NCBI GenBank assembly: GCA_964648705.1
Contig: CAZYOI010000011.1
Coordinates: 1 to 15,005, forward strand
DNA: 15,005 bases
Source: CAZDXV01 sp964648705
Lineage (GTDB): Bacteria > Patescibacteriota > Minisyncoccia > Minisyncoccales > GWA2-38-27
Direction: 5' to 3'
Positions 1 to 5,885 of this stretch are shown piece by piece; positions within the stretch are counted from its first letter, which is position 1, and the number at the start of each line of letters is the position of its first letter. Position numbers and translations under genes: made by a program. The notes below the pieces were generated by a model that saw nothing but the letters and a program-made list of their open reading frames with translations, had not been told where the DNA came from and searched no databases.

Positions 1-298
1 CGTCAGAAACGATAGCGTCAGCTCTCCCTCTTACCAGTTCCTGGGGAGGAATATCTACCTCGGAGGCGACAACATGAATATCGCGGGTGCTTAAAAGGGG
101 CTTCATTATTAGCTGGTGGATGTGGTCTCCATGGTCAAACAATCTCAAGATATTGGCTTCCAGTTCTTTCTTTGGAGCGTTTTTAAACTTAAAGAAAACC
201 TGACGGGGGCATTTCCCCGCCTGAGAAACATAAAAGCTGGTCTGAGTCCTGCTTTTTTCTTTGTCTAAATAGAATTTATCTATAATTTCCTTAAGCAT
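1..298 (-). CDS. PD-(D/E)XK nuclease-like protein (RecB/Cas4-like), N-terminal part, runs off left edge
   Basis: Reading leftwards from the ATG at 298, 99 codons stay open to the window edge, so the gene is incomplete. The visible part has features of the RecB/Cas4/AddB branch of PD-(D/E)XK nucleases: a KCPRQVFF segment at residues 29-36, resembling the CPR motif near the N-terminus of Cas4-like proteins; F54-x-x-G-x-x-x-H61, the usual helix motif before the core; E80; and VRGRADAIV at 89-97, where D94 would be the first catalytic acid. The E-x-K half of the active site would lie outside the window, so catalytic competence cannot be judged. An in-frame TAA lies just upstream of the ATG, which fixes the start. 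The start also overlaps, as TAATG, the stop of a tiny hydrophobic ORF, suggesting translational coupling. No CRISPR array or cas gene is visible, so a generic DNA-repair nuclease role is the safer inference. Confidence 0.7.
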   Translation of the reverse strand, partial: MLKEIIDKFYLDKEKSRTQTSFYVSQAGKCPRQVFFKFKNAPKKELEANILRLFDHGDHIHQLIMKPLLSTRDIHVVASEVDIPPQELVRGRADAIVSD

Positions 299-384
299 TA
301 TTTCAGTTTAACCTGAAAAGGTCTTTTATGCAAATAAAAAGCTCCGGGACCGCCGGAAACTATAATATGTCTGGTTTCAAACAT
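298..384 (-). CDS. tiny ORF, possible tail of a membrane protein, coupled to the nuclease gene
   Basis: A 28-codon ORF starts at an ATG at 384, and its TAA at 298-300 shares one base with the start of the nuclease-like gene (TAATG). The same frame is open upstream to a TAG at 430-432, and those extra codons encode a hydrophobic stretch (IGLLLSIALAFLMF) that looks like a transmembrane helix. There is no ATG before this helix, so either a rare start is used or this is the 3' remnant of a longer membrane protein. I do not recognise the family. The stop/start overlap is the main reason to take it seriously; the neighbouring decayed gene is a reason for caution. Confidence 0.3.
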   Translation of the reverse strand: MFETRHIIVSGGPGAFYLHKRPFQVKLK

Positions 385-715
385 CAAAAAAGCGAGGGCT
401 ATAGAAAGTAAAAGACCGATATTACTCTTCTAATTTAATTCCAACTTTCTTAGCTATCTGATTAACCCATTTTTCTAGTTTATCGACTTTATGACTTAAC
501 ATTCTCCTGGAAATAGGTATCTGCTTTGCCAGCATAAGCATCTACGCTGTTCATCAGCTTATTGATGTCCTCTTTATCCGCCTTATTTCTATTCAGTTCA
601 TCTGTTTTCTCGTCTATATCAATAAGCTTACCGTCTATTTTGGTAAATCTTTCATCTTATCTATAACAATGTCAAACAAAAAACGGAAAATAACTTCTCC
701 CCAAAAGAGACAGGT
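299..715. other. 417-bp interval between rpsI and the nuclease-like gene
   Basis: This is the only long stretch of the window without a confident intact gene. It holds the frameshifted coiled-coil remnant (422-673) and the tiny hydrophobic ORF (298-384). A 5-bp GC hairpin with a T-rich tail on the minus strand (331-357) lies inside that ORF. I see no tRNA, repeat array or convincing promoter on either strand. It marks the end of the ribosomal-protein block. Confidence 0.6.
422..673 (-). pseudogene. frameshifted remnant of a small coiled-coil protein gene
   Basis: Three reading-frame pieces join into one plausible charged, helical protein. Upstream, one frame reads FDIVIDKMK and then hits a stop. 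From 656 down to 504 another frame encodes DERFTKIDGKLIDIDEK followed by a D/K/N-rich stretch ending in ADTYFQE. After one extra base near 503 the protein resumes as MLSHKVDKLEKW and ends KKVGIKLEE at a TAA (422-424). The repeated I-D-x-K pattern and heptad-like spacing suggest a short coiled coil. I recall similar small proteins (IDEK repeats, then a DTYFQEM region and a C-terminal KLG/KVG end) in parcubacterial genomes, but could not check. At least two frameshifts and no usable start mean it is not expressed as an intact protein unless the assembly is wrong here. Confidence 0.6.
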
Positions 716-1126
716 TTACCTTTTCTTCCATTGAGGAGCTCTGCGGGCCCTCTTTAATCCAAACTTCTTTCTTTCCCTCATCCTGGCATCTCTGGTCAAA
801 AACCCTCCTTTCTTCAGCTTTTTTCTGAGCTCAGGATCGAATTCAACCAGAGCTCTGGAGATGCCGAGCTTTATAGCTTCTGCCTGGGAGTGAACCCCTC
901 CCCCTTTTACTCTAATTGTAAAGCTGAAATCATCCGTTGCTTTCAACTTCCTCAAGGGAGAAGTGACTATCTGCTGCATTTCAAAAGCAGGGAAGTATTT
1001 GTCAAAATCTTTTTCGTTAACGGTTATTTTCCCCTTCTTATCGAAAAGGCGGACTCTGGCCACAGAAGTCTTTCTCCTTCCTATAGCTTCAATGTATTTC
1101 TTTTTCTTCTTTTTGGCCTTTGCCAT
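716..1126 (-). CDS. rpsI: 30S ribosomal protein S9 (uS9)
   Basis: This 136-residue protein is full length for uS9. It begins with a short lysine-rich tail and the family signature IEAIGRRKTSVARVRL (12-27). The GGGVHSQAEAIKLGISRAL block in the middle is the conserved uS9 core, and the C-terminus KRARRAPQWKKR is the basic tail that reaches toward P-site tRNA in the small subunit. The final KKR replaces the more usual SKR. The ATG follows the rplM stop by one base (TAATATG), so it is translated in the classic L13-S9 pair. It is the last intact gene of the block; only remnants follow before the nuclease-like gene. Confidence 0.97.
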   Translation of the reverse strand: MAKAKKKKKKYIEAIGRRKTSVARVRLFDKKGKITVNEKDFDKYFPAFEMQQIVTSPLRKLKATDDFSFTIRVKGGGVHSQAEAIKLGISRALVEFDPELRKKLKKGGFLTRDARMRERKKFGLKRARRAPQWKKR

Positions 1127-1127
1127 A

Positions 1128-1466
1128 TTATTCTATTTTCAGTCTCTTAATTTGCTCTTTTCTCAGCTTGTTTTTAGGCAACATCCCGAAAACAGCTCTT
1201 TTGAGAGCTTCTTCCGGCCCTGCTTTGCTCAGGGGCTTTTCTTTCAATCCCCCGAGATATCCTGAATGGCTGTAATATTTCTTCTGATCCAATTTTTTCC
1301 CCGTAAACCTGAGCTTGTCCGCATTTTTAACGACAACAGAATCTCCGACATCCCTATACGGCACAAAGTCAGACTTTCCTTTGCCTCTTAAAAGGCCTGC
1401 TATTTCAGCAGCCAGCCTTCCTAAGACTCTGCCCTCTGCGTCAATTGTGTGTTTTTCTCTTTTCAT
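1128..1466 (-). CDS. rplM: 50S ribosomal protein L13 (uL13), short form
   Basis: The protein begins KREKHTIDAEGRVLGRLA, the uL13 core start, and contains GKGKSDFVPYRDVGDSVVV, the YYSHSGYLGGLK motif and AVFGMLPKNKLR, all diagnostic of this early-assembling 23S rRNA-binding protein. At 112 residues it is about 30 shorter than the usual bacterial protein of roughly 142: around a dozen N-terminal residues are missing before the core, and it stops at KRLKIE where other bacteria carry a further tail of about 20 residues. This compaction fits the reduced ribosomal proteins of Patescibacteria. Its start overlaps the rplQ stop as ATGA, so translation is probably coupled, and rpsI follows immediately. 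Confidence 0.96.
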   Translation of the reverse strand: MKREKHTIDAEGRVLGRLAAEIAGLLRGKGKSDFVPYRDVGDSVVVKNADKLRFTGKKLDQKKYYSHSGYLGGLKEKPLSKAGPEEALKRAVFGMLPKNKLRKEQIKRLKIE

Positions 1467-1810
1467 ATTAATTCAATAAAAGCCATTTTCGCTCCGTCTG
1501 ATTTTCTGGGACCCAGCTTCAATATTCTGGTATATCCCCCTGCCCTGTTTTCGTATTTCGGAGCTATTTCTTTGATTATCCTTGAAGCTAAATCTTTTGA
1601 AAAATATCTGAGAAGATACCTTCTGGAGTTAAGGCCCGGCTTCTTGGCCCTGGTTATTATTTTCTCTGCCAAAGGCCTTATCTCCTTGGCCTTTGCTTCC
1701 GTGGTCTTGATCTTCCTATTAAGAAAAAGAGATCTAAGAAGAGATCTTTTTAAAGCGTTCCTCTGGTCTCTTTTCCTTGAAAGTTTTCTTCCTTTTTTGA
1801 GCTTTTTCAT
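1463..1810 (-). CDS. rplQ: 50S ribosomal protein L17 (bL17)
   Basis: This 115-residue protein shows the bL17 layout: a basic N-terminus with KLSRKRDQRNALKRSLLRSL, then KIKTTEAKAKEIRPLAEKII, the most conserved segment, and the C-terminal GGYTRILKLGPRKSDGAKMA motif ending in FIELI. It binds near the peptide exit tunnel of the 50S subunit. The length is normal. The ATG overlaps the rpoA stop as ATGA, and the stop overlaps the rplM start in the same way, so three consecutive genes are chained by 4-nt overlaps. The rpoA-rplQ order is the usual end of the alpha operon. Confidence 0.96.
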   Translation of the reverse strand: MKKLKKGRKLSRKRDQRNALKRSLLRSLFLNRKIKTTEAKAKEIRPLAEKIITRAKKPGLNSRRYLLRYFSKDLASRIIKEIAPKYENRAGGYTRILKLGPRKSDGAKMAFIELI

Positions 1811-2721
1811 TTTAGCTCTAAATCCAGCTTCTTTAAGGTTTTTTTAATCTCTTCTACGGCTTTTTCTCCAAGCCCCTCCATTTCATTAAGGGTTTCCTCT
1901 GACTTCCTTAGAAGACCTCCCACCGTCTTAACATTGTTCTCCTGCAGAATATTAATTGTTCTTGTAGAAAGCTTTATTTCCTCTATCCCTTTTTTGGCAA
2001 TATCTTCCTCTTTCTTTTTTGTCTCTTTTTCAGCCTTTCCAAAAGGTTTTCCCAGAAGAGAAAAGTGATTAACTAAAACCTGGCAGGCTCTTTGGAAGGC
2101 TTCCCGGGGAGTGATTATGCCGTCTGTCTCCACTTCCAGTTTTAATCTGTCAAAATCTGTCCTCTCTCCCACCCTCATATTCTCGACATTAAAACTCACT
2201 TTTTTGACAGGAGTGAAAAGAGCGTCTACGGGAAGAACGCCTGTTTCCGTCTTTTCTTTCTCCTTCCTCTGTTCTACTGCCTGGTATCCCAAACCTTGCT
2301 CAATCTTCAATTCCATCTCAAGAGAGGCCTTTTTGTCCGTCAAAGTGGCTATATGGCAGTCTTTGTTTACCAGCTCCGCCTGGCTGGGAAGATCAAAATC
2401 CGATCCCTTTACTTCTTTTTCCCCTTTAACTTTTAAAGTGGCTGTCTGCGCTTCAGGATCGTGAAGCTTAAACCTCATCTGCTTGATATTCATTAAAACG
2501 GTGAGGACATCCTCTAAAACGCCGGGAAGCGTGGAAAACTCGTGCTGAGCTCCCTTGATCTTCACTTCGGTTACGGCAGCCCCCCTCAAAGAAGAAAGCA
2601 AAACCCTTCTCAAGCTGTTTCCGATAGTAATCCCGTATCCCGGATAAAGGGCTTCTATTTCAAAAACGGCCTTATTGTCTTTCTCTTCTGAAACTTTTGG
2701 CTCTTTTGGTAAAAACTCCAT
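1807..2721 (-). CDS. rpoA: DNA-directed RNA polymerase alpha subunit
   Basis: At 304 residues this is a slightly compact but two-domain alpha subunit. The N-terminal domain has the dimerisation/assembly signature ALYPGYGITIGNSLRRVLLS (29-48) followed by GAAVTEVKIKGAQHEF. A charged, K/E-rich linker (about 229-245) leads to the C-terminal domain (about 250-304) with helix-hairpin-helix repeats: LSTRTINILQ, in which R and N correspond to the UP-element-contacting R265 and N268 of E. coli, and EGLGEKAVEEIKKTL. It can therefore plausibly still bind promoter DNA and activators. It sits between rpsD (17 nt upstream) and rplQ (ATGA overlap), the usual alpha-operon position. Confidence 0.97.
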   Translation of the reverse strand: MEFLPKEPKVSEEKDNKAVFEIEALYPGYGITIGNSLRRVLLSSLRGAAVTEVKIKGAQHEFSTLPGVLEDVLTVLMNIKQMRFKLHDPEAQTATLKVKGEKEVKGSDFDLPSQAELVNKDCHIATLTDKKASLEMELKIEQGLGYQAVEQRKEKEKTETGVLPVDALFTPVKKVSFNVENMRVGERTDFDRLKLEVETDGIITPREAFQRACQVLVNHFSLLGKPFGKAEKETKKKEEDIAKKGIEEIKLSTRTINILQENNVKTVGGLLRKSEETLNEMEGLGEKAVEEIKKTLKKLDLELK

Positions 2722-2738
2722 AGTTCTTAAAATTAAAG

Positions 2739-3368
2739 TTATCTTGAATAAAACTCAAAAATAGCTGATATTTCAGCCGGAGGAGAGACTTCCTCTAAAG
2801 AGGGCTCCCCGACAACCTCTCCTTCCATTTTAGAAGCTGAAATCTTCAGCCAGGAGGGAGGCGTTTTCTTTTTTAAAATAACGGACAGATTCTTAAAAAC
2901 ATCCCTTTTGCGAGATTTATCCTTTAAACTGATAACATCTCCCTTCTTGATTTGATAAGAAGGAACATCTGTCTTTCTGCCATTGACTAAAAAGTGGCCG
3001 TGGCTTACCAGCTGTCTTGCCTGAATTCTTGAAGGAGCAAAACCCATCCTGAAAACAACATTGTCCAAGCGGCTTTCCAGTTTTTTAATAAGGAAAGCTC
3101 CGGTATCTTCAATCTGCCCCCTTTTCTCCAGAACCTCCTGGACATAATTTCTAAACTGCTTTTCTCTCAAATGGTACCACCTTTTAAGCTTCTGCTTCTC
3201 CTGGAGCTCTTTTGCGTATTCTGAAACATTCCTTCTTCTTCTTTTGCCTTTCTGTCCGGGCGGATAAGATCTTCTAACCAGGGCGCATTTCTGAGAAAAG
3301 CATCTGTCTCCCTTTAAAAAGAGTTTTGTCCCTACCCGGCGGCAAATTTTGCATTTATTTTCTGCCAT
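2739..3368 (-). CDS. rpsD: 30S ribosomal protein S4 (uS4), zinc-binding form
   Basis: The 209-residue protein has the N-terminal four-cysteine knuckle typical of zinc-binding uS4: C6-x-x-C9 and C23 with C28 (CFSQKC). The central SYPPGQKG segment and the S4 RNA-binding domain at roughly 97-160 follow (ESRLDNVVFRMGFAPSRIQA, then VSHGHFLVNGRKTDVPSYQI). The C-terminus ends in the family-typical FEFYSR. uS4 nucleates 16S rRNA folding in the 30S body. In E. coli it also represses the alpha operon through a leader pseudoknot, but I see no matching leader here because rpsM starts two bases after rpmJ. The gap to rpsK is 2 nt. Confidence 0.97.
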   Translation of the reverse strand: MAENKCKICRRVGTKLFLKGDRCFSQKCALVRRSYPPGQKGKRRRRNVSEYAKELQEKQKLKRWYHLREKQFRNYVQEVLEKRGQIEDTGAFLIKKLESRLDNVVFRMGFAPSRIQARQLVSHGHFLVNGRKTDVPSYQIKKGDVISLKDKSRKRDVFKNLSVILKKKTPPSWLKISASKMEGEVVGEPSLEEVSPPAEISAIFEFYSR

Positions 3369-3370
3369 AA

Positions 3371-3823
3371 TTACACCCTTCTTGCCTTTTTAGGACGGCA
3401 CCCGTTATGAGGAATAGGAGTAACATCTTTTATAGCGGTTATTTCCAAACCCTTGCTGGCCAAGGACCTGATAGCAGAATCCCTGCCAGACCCTATTCCT
3501 CTTACAAAAACCTCCACTTTGTCTATACCCATCTTGCCGGCAGAAAAAGATATGGCCTCTGCCACCTTGGAAGCGGCAAAAGGAGTAGCTTTTTTTGTCC
3601 CCTTAAACCCTATAGATCCCGCGCTGGACCAAGTCAAAACATTCCCGGAAGGGTCTGTCAGGGTAATAACGGTGTTATTGTAAGAAGAAGATATGTAAAT
3701 ACGGCCTTCCCTCGAAGAAAGCTCTTTTTTCAGTTTTACTTCTTTCTTTACACCGGCTTCAACTTTCTCCCTTTCCTTTAAAAGCTCGTCTTTGCTTTTT
3801 TGAACAACTCTTTTCTTTCCCAT
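3371..3823 (-). CDS. rpsK: 30S ribosomal protein S11 (uS11) with charged N-terminal extension
   Basis: The core from about residue 40 is uS11: RIYISSSYNNTVITLTDPSG, then SSAGSIGFKGTKKATPFAA, VFVRGIGSGRDSAIRSL, and the C-terminal DVTPIPHNGCRPKKARRV, which contacts 16S rRNA in the platform near the decoding region. Ahead of the core is a lysine/glutamate-rich extension of about 38 residues, longer than in most bacteria, where uS11 totals about 130 residues. The extension has no obvious motif and is probably flexible. The gene sits between rpsM and rpsD with 2-nt gaps on both sides, consistent with co-translation. Confidence 0.96.
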   Translation of the reverse strand: MGKKRVVQKSKDELLKEREKVEAGVKKEVKLKKELSSREGRIYISSSYNNTVITLTDPSGNVLTWSSAGSIGFKGTKKATPFAASKVAEAISFSAGKMGIDKVEVFVRGIGSGRDSAIRSLASKGLEITAIKDVTPIPHNGCRPKKARRV

Positions 3824-3825
3824 AA

Positions 3826-4215
3826 TTACTTAGGAGCCGGGGCCGCTTTCCTTCCAGAACCCATAGTCCTTCTCACGTTTCCTCTCACCGTTCTGGTGTT
3901 GGTTCTAGTTTTCTGCCCCCTTACAGGCAGACCTTTTTTATGGCGTATGCCCCTCCAGGAATCAATATCTTTTAATCTCTTAATATTTACTGTTTTCTCT
4001 CTTCTCAAATCCCCCTCAATTTTGTAGTTTTTCTCAATAACTTCCTTTAGCCTGTTAACCTCTTCTGCCGTCAAGCTAGAGGCCTTTTTCCCGGGATTAA
4101 CCTTCGCTTTGGCCAAGGCTTTTTTACTTAAAGAACGGCCTATTCCGTAGATATAGGTTAGGGCTATCTCTATATTCTTTTTTTCGGGTATATCGACCCC
4201 TGTGATTCTAGGCAT
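3826..4215 (-). CDS. rpsM: 30S ribosomal protein S13 (uS13)
   Basis: The 129-residue protein begins PRITGVDIPEKKNIEIALTY and continues with the helix-two-turn-helix segment IYGIGRSLSKKALAKAKVNP, both characteristic of uS13. The C-terminal GIRHKKGLPVRGQKTRTNTR motif, followed by a basic tail, is the part that lies near P-site tRNA and the head bridges to the large subunit. The length is slightly above the usual 115-125. The start follows the rpmJ stop by two bases. Order and spacing are those of the canonical alpha operon. Confidence 0.97.
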   Translation of the reverse strand: MPRITGVDIPEKKNIEIALTYIYGIGRSLSKKALAKAKVNPGKKASSLTAEEVNRLKEVIEKNYKIEGDLRREKTVNIKRLKDIDSWRGIRHKKGLPVRGQKTRTNTRTVRGNVRRTMGSGRKAAPAPK

Positions 4216-4217
4216 AA

Positions 4218-4331
4218 TTATCCCTGTCTTTGTTTATGTTTAGGATTTTTACAGATAACATAAACGCGCCTTTTTCTTCGGACGATTTTACAGTCTTTGC
4301 ATATTTTTTTTACAGACGTTCTCACTTTCAT
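4218..4331 (-). CDS. rpmJ: 50S ribosomal protein L36 (bL36)
   Basis: This short ORF encodes 37 residues starting MKVRTSVKKICKDCKIVRRK and ending NPKHKQRQG, the complete bL36 sequence pattern. It keeps the zinc ribbon ligands C11, C14 and C27 with H32 (C-K-D-C, then VICKNPKH). The length is exactly that of the usual 37-38-residue protein. A GGAG element about 9 nt before the ATG is a credible ribosome binding site. It lies between infA and rpsM, its standard bacterial location. A 58-nt gap separates it from infA, the largest gap within this ribosomal block. Confidence 0.96.
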   Translation of the reverse strand: MKVRTSVKKICKDCKIVRRKRRVYVICKNPKHKQRQG

Positions 4332-4389
4332 ATTGACACTCTCCACGATTAAAGCCGGGAGTTTTAGAAAATAAATCCTTAATAAAAAA

Positions 4390-4608
4390 TCAATTGCCCC
4401 GGTAGACTATTCTTCCTCTTTCCTTGTCATAAGGGCTCATTTCAACTGTAACCCTGTCTCCGGGGAGAACTTTTATCCTGTACATTCTCAGCTTTCCCGC
4501 CAAATGGGCCATAATTTCCGTCCCGTCATCCAATTCCACCTTAAAATTGGTACTGGGCAGAGCTTCTTTGACTGTTCCTTTTTTTTGAATAGCTTCTTTG
4601 CTTCCCAT
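4390..4608 (-). CDS. infA: translation initiation factor IF-1
   Basis: A 72-residue single OB-fold protein with the IF-1 pattern: KEAIQKKGTVKEALPSTNFK at the start, the central VELDDGTEIMAHLAGKLRM and RIKVLPGDRVTVEMSPYD, and the end RGRIVYRG. IF-1 occupies the A site of the 30S subunit during initiation. Length and motifs are normal. It heads the ribosomal-protein block and is preceded by a TTGACC/TAGACT promoter candidate that would start transcription 5 nt before the ATG. There is no Shine-Dalgarno upstream, consistent with leaderless initiation. In many bacteria map sits directly upstream; here that place is taken by the baseplate-J-like gene. Confidence 0.97.
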   Translation of the reverse strand: MGSKEAIQKKGTVKEALPSTNFKVELDDGTEIMAHLAGKLRMYRIKVLPGDRVTVEMSPYDKERGRIVYRGN

Positions 4609-4612
4609 GTAT

Positions 4613-4648
4613 AGCTAATAGTCTAACAAATAATCTCTTACCGGTCAA
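4613..4648 (-). promoter_or_regulatory. candidate sigma70-type promoter of the infA-rpsI block
   Basis: On the minus strand TTGACC (4643-4648) is separated by exactly 17 nt from TAGACT (4620-4625). The predicted transcription start is near 4613, leaving about 5 nt before the infA ATG at 4608. The -35 lies across the stop codon region of the upstream gene. The -10 matches the consensus at four of six positions, so this is the weakest of the -35/-10 pairs listed. Confidence 0.4.
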
Positions 4649-5885
4649 GCCTTAAATTTAAATTTATCTCCTCAATGTTTTCCGGCAGGCTTCTTCTCCA
4701 AAACGGCCAGGATTTTACTTCTATTTTCTCAATACCCGAAAGACGGCCCAAAAAGAGCTTGGCTTCATTTAAGCTTTGTCCTGCAATCGACTTTTTCACT
4801 TTTTCAAGATCAATATCCTTAAAAACAAGGGCTTTAACTGTCAAATTAAGAGAGGCCTCCCCTTTTTCCTCATCAAGGGATTCTAAAGAAAAATCCAGAT
4901 CCAAGGATTCTTCCAAAACCTTCATTTCTTCAGAAACCATGGATTTTATCAAAAGAACGGCAAAGCTTCTCATATCCTCTCTGTCTACGGCCAGACCCCG
5001 GGATTTCATTTCTGCCTTGCAGCTGAAAGACTCCCCTGCTTCTCCTACTTCTCTGGAAAACTCTTTTTTTAAAACCTCCTGAGATAGAGAACCGGGCAAA
5101 AGAAGATGGCTTTCAGAAAGGGTTTCTTCTAAAAACCGGATGCTTTCCTCTTTCAGTTCAGAAACCACCTCTGACTCGGCCTTTTCCAGATCCTCCTGGC
5201 TGACCGTAGCCGTTTCTCCTTTAAAGCCGCCTGTCATATCTGAAAAAGATTTTCCGTAAAAAGTGGTGTATTTCTCCGTGCCCGCCCAAGCCGGAATAGA
5301 AAAGGTAGAGGGTCCGATGTTGTAATCCTCCCCTGCTTCAGCAGCCCTCACTTCAATATCTGTCTGGCCGGGAACAAACTCCCCTCCTTCATAGCGACCT
5401 CCTTTGATGACCTCTCTCTTTTTAGTTCTGAAAAGCTTTCCTTCCGAGGAAACAAACCGGGTGTTGGCCACCAGAGCCTGATTGTAGGTTGAATGAGCGT
5501 TATACACTGTTATAACCCCTTCTGCTCTACTTTCCTTAACCTCTTGGCCGGTAGAAGAAAAGGTTTTTTCCTTGGTCTTCTCGGCCTCAACCTTTTCCAT
5601 AGGGAGAACTCCCGTCTCAAGCCACTGCTCCGAATCTCCCCCGGCTCCTTCCCCTAAAACAACCCGGTAATCAAAATCCAGGGATTCTTTCTGGGGCCAT
5701 ATCTCAACTTCAATATCAGAGAAAAAGAAAAAGCCGATGAGAGCTATCAGAACAAGTCCCAAAACAGAGAAAACCAGGCTTTTGAGAAAAACTCCCTTTG
5801 GCTTCCTGGGCTTCTCTTCTGTCTCCTTTTTCCCTGAAACAGGTTCTTTATTTGGCGGAATAATGTCGTAAAACTTCTTTGGCAT
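4638..5885 (-). CDS. single-pass membrane protein with baseplate-J-like ectodomain
   Basis: The 415-residue protein has a basic, proline/lysine-rich cytoplasmic N-terminus (1-33) and one strong transmembrane helix (about 34-56, LVFSVLGLVLIALIGFFFF). A beta-rich ectodomain follows; VEIWPQKESLDFDY begins it. The region from about 122 to 225 (VITVYNAHSTYNQALVANTR, then GQTDIEVRAAEAGEDYNIGP) resembles the baseplate J/gp47 fold described in Patescibacteria envelope proteins; the rest is helical and acidic. No enzyme motif is visible. Its start overlaps the end of the FtsA/PilM-like gene by 38 nt, so the pair is probably co-translated and may form an inner-membrane complex, with the actin-like ATPase inside and this protein outside. 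The start has no clear Shine-Dalgarno. Function is inferred only from topology and context. Confidence 0.7.
   Translation of the reverse strand: MPKKFYDIIPPNKEPVSGKKETEEKPRKPKGVFLKSLVFSVLGLVLIALIGFFFFSDIEVEIWPQKESLDFDYRVVLGEGAGGDSEQWLETGVLPMEKVEAEKTKEKTFSSTGQEVKESRAEGVITVYNAHSTYNQALVANTRFVSSEGKLFRTKKREVIKGGRYEGGEFVPGQTDIEVRAAEAGEDYNIGPSTFSIPAWAGTEKYTTFYGKSFSDMTGGFKGETATVSQEDLEKAESEVVSELKEESIRFLEETLSESHLLLPGSLSQEVLKKEFSREVGEAGESFSCKAEMKSRGLAVDREDMRSFAVLLIKSMVSEEMKVLEESLDLDFSLESLDEEKGEASLNLTVKALVFKDIDLEKVKKSIAGQSLNEAKLFLGRLSGIEKIEVKSWPFWRRSLPENIEEINLNLRLDR

Noticed and set aside
331..357. Hairpin TCCGG-cggtc-CCGGA followed by GCTTTTTATTT on the minus strand, a possible terminator after the ribosomal block
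   Set aside because: The stem is only 5 bp, and the same bases encode SGGPGAFYL in the micro-ORF coupled to the nuclease gene, so the match may be coding coincidence. Mapping of 3' ends would decide.
358..385. TATTAT -10-like box with TTGATG upstream on the minus strand, as a promoter for the nuclease-like gene
   Set aside because: The spacing between the two hexamers is about 14 nt, too short for a sigma70 promoter, and the region appears to be coding or remnant sequence.
890..1265. Open frames on the plus strand across rpsI/rplM
   Set aside because: They lie opposite highly conserved ribosomal genes, have low-complexity F/L/S-rich translations and no start signals; they are mirror frames of lysine/glutamate-rich coding sequence.
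1722..1752. Repeated AGATCTCTT units within rplQ on the minus strand
   Set aside because: They encode the two RSLLRSL repeats of the conserved bL17 N-terminus and need no other explanation.
1449..1847. 132-residue hydrophobic open frame on the plus strand opposite rplQ, looking like a membrane protein
   Set aside because: The hydrophobicity is the antisense image of the K/R/E-rich bL17 sequence; the complete rplQ with overlaps on both sides explains the region.
4332..4389. Possible promoter or attenuator in the 58-nt gap between infA and rpmJ
   Set aside because: A TTGATT is present but no acceptable -10 at 16-18 nt, and I see no stable stem-loop.
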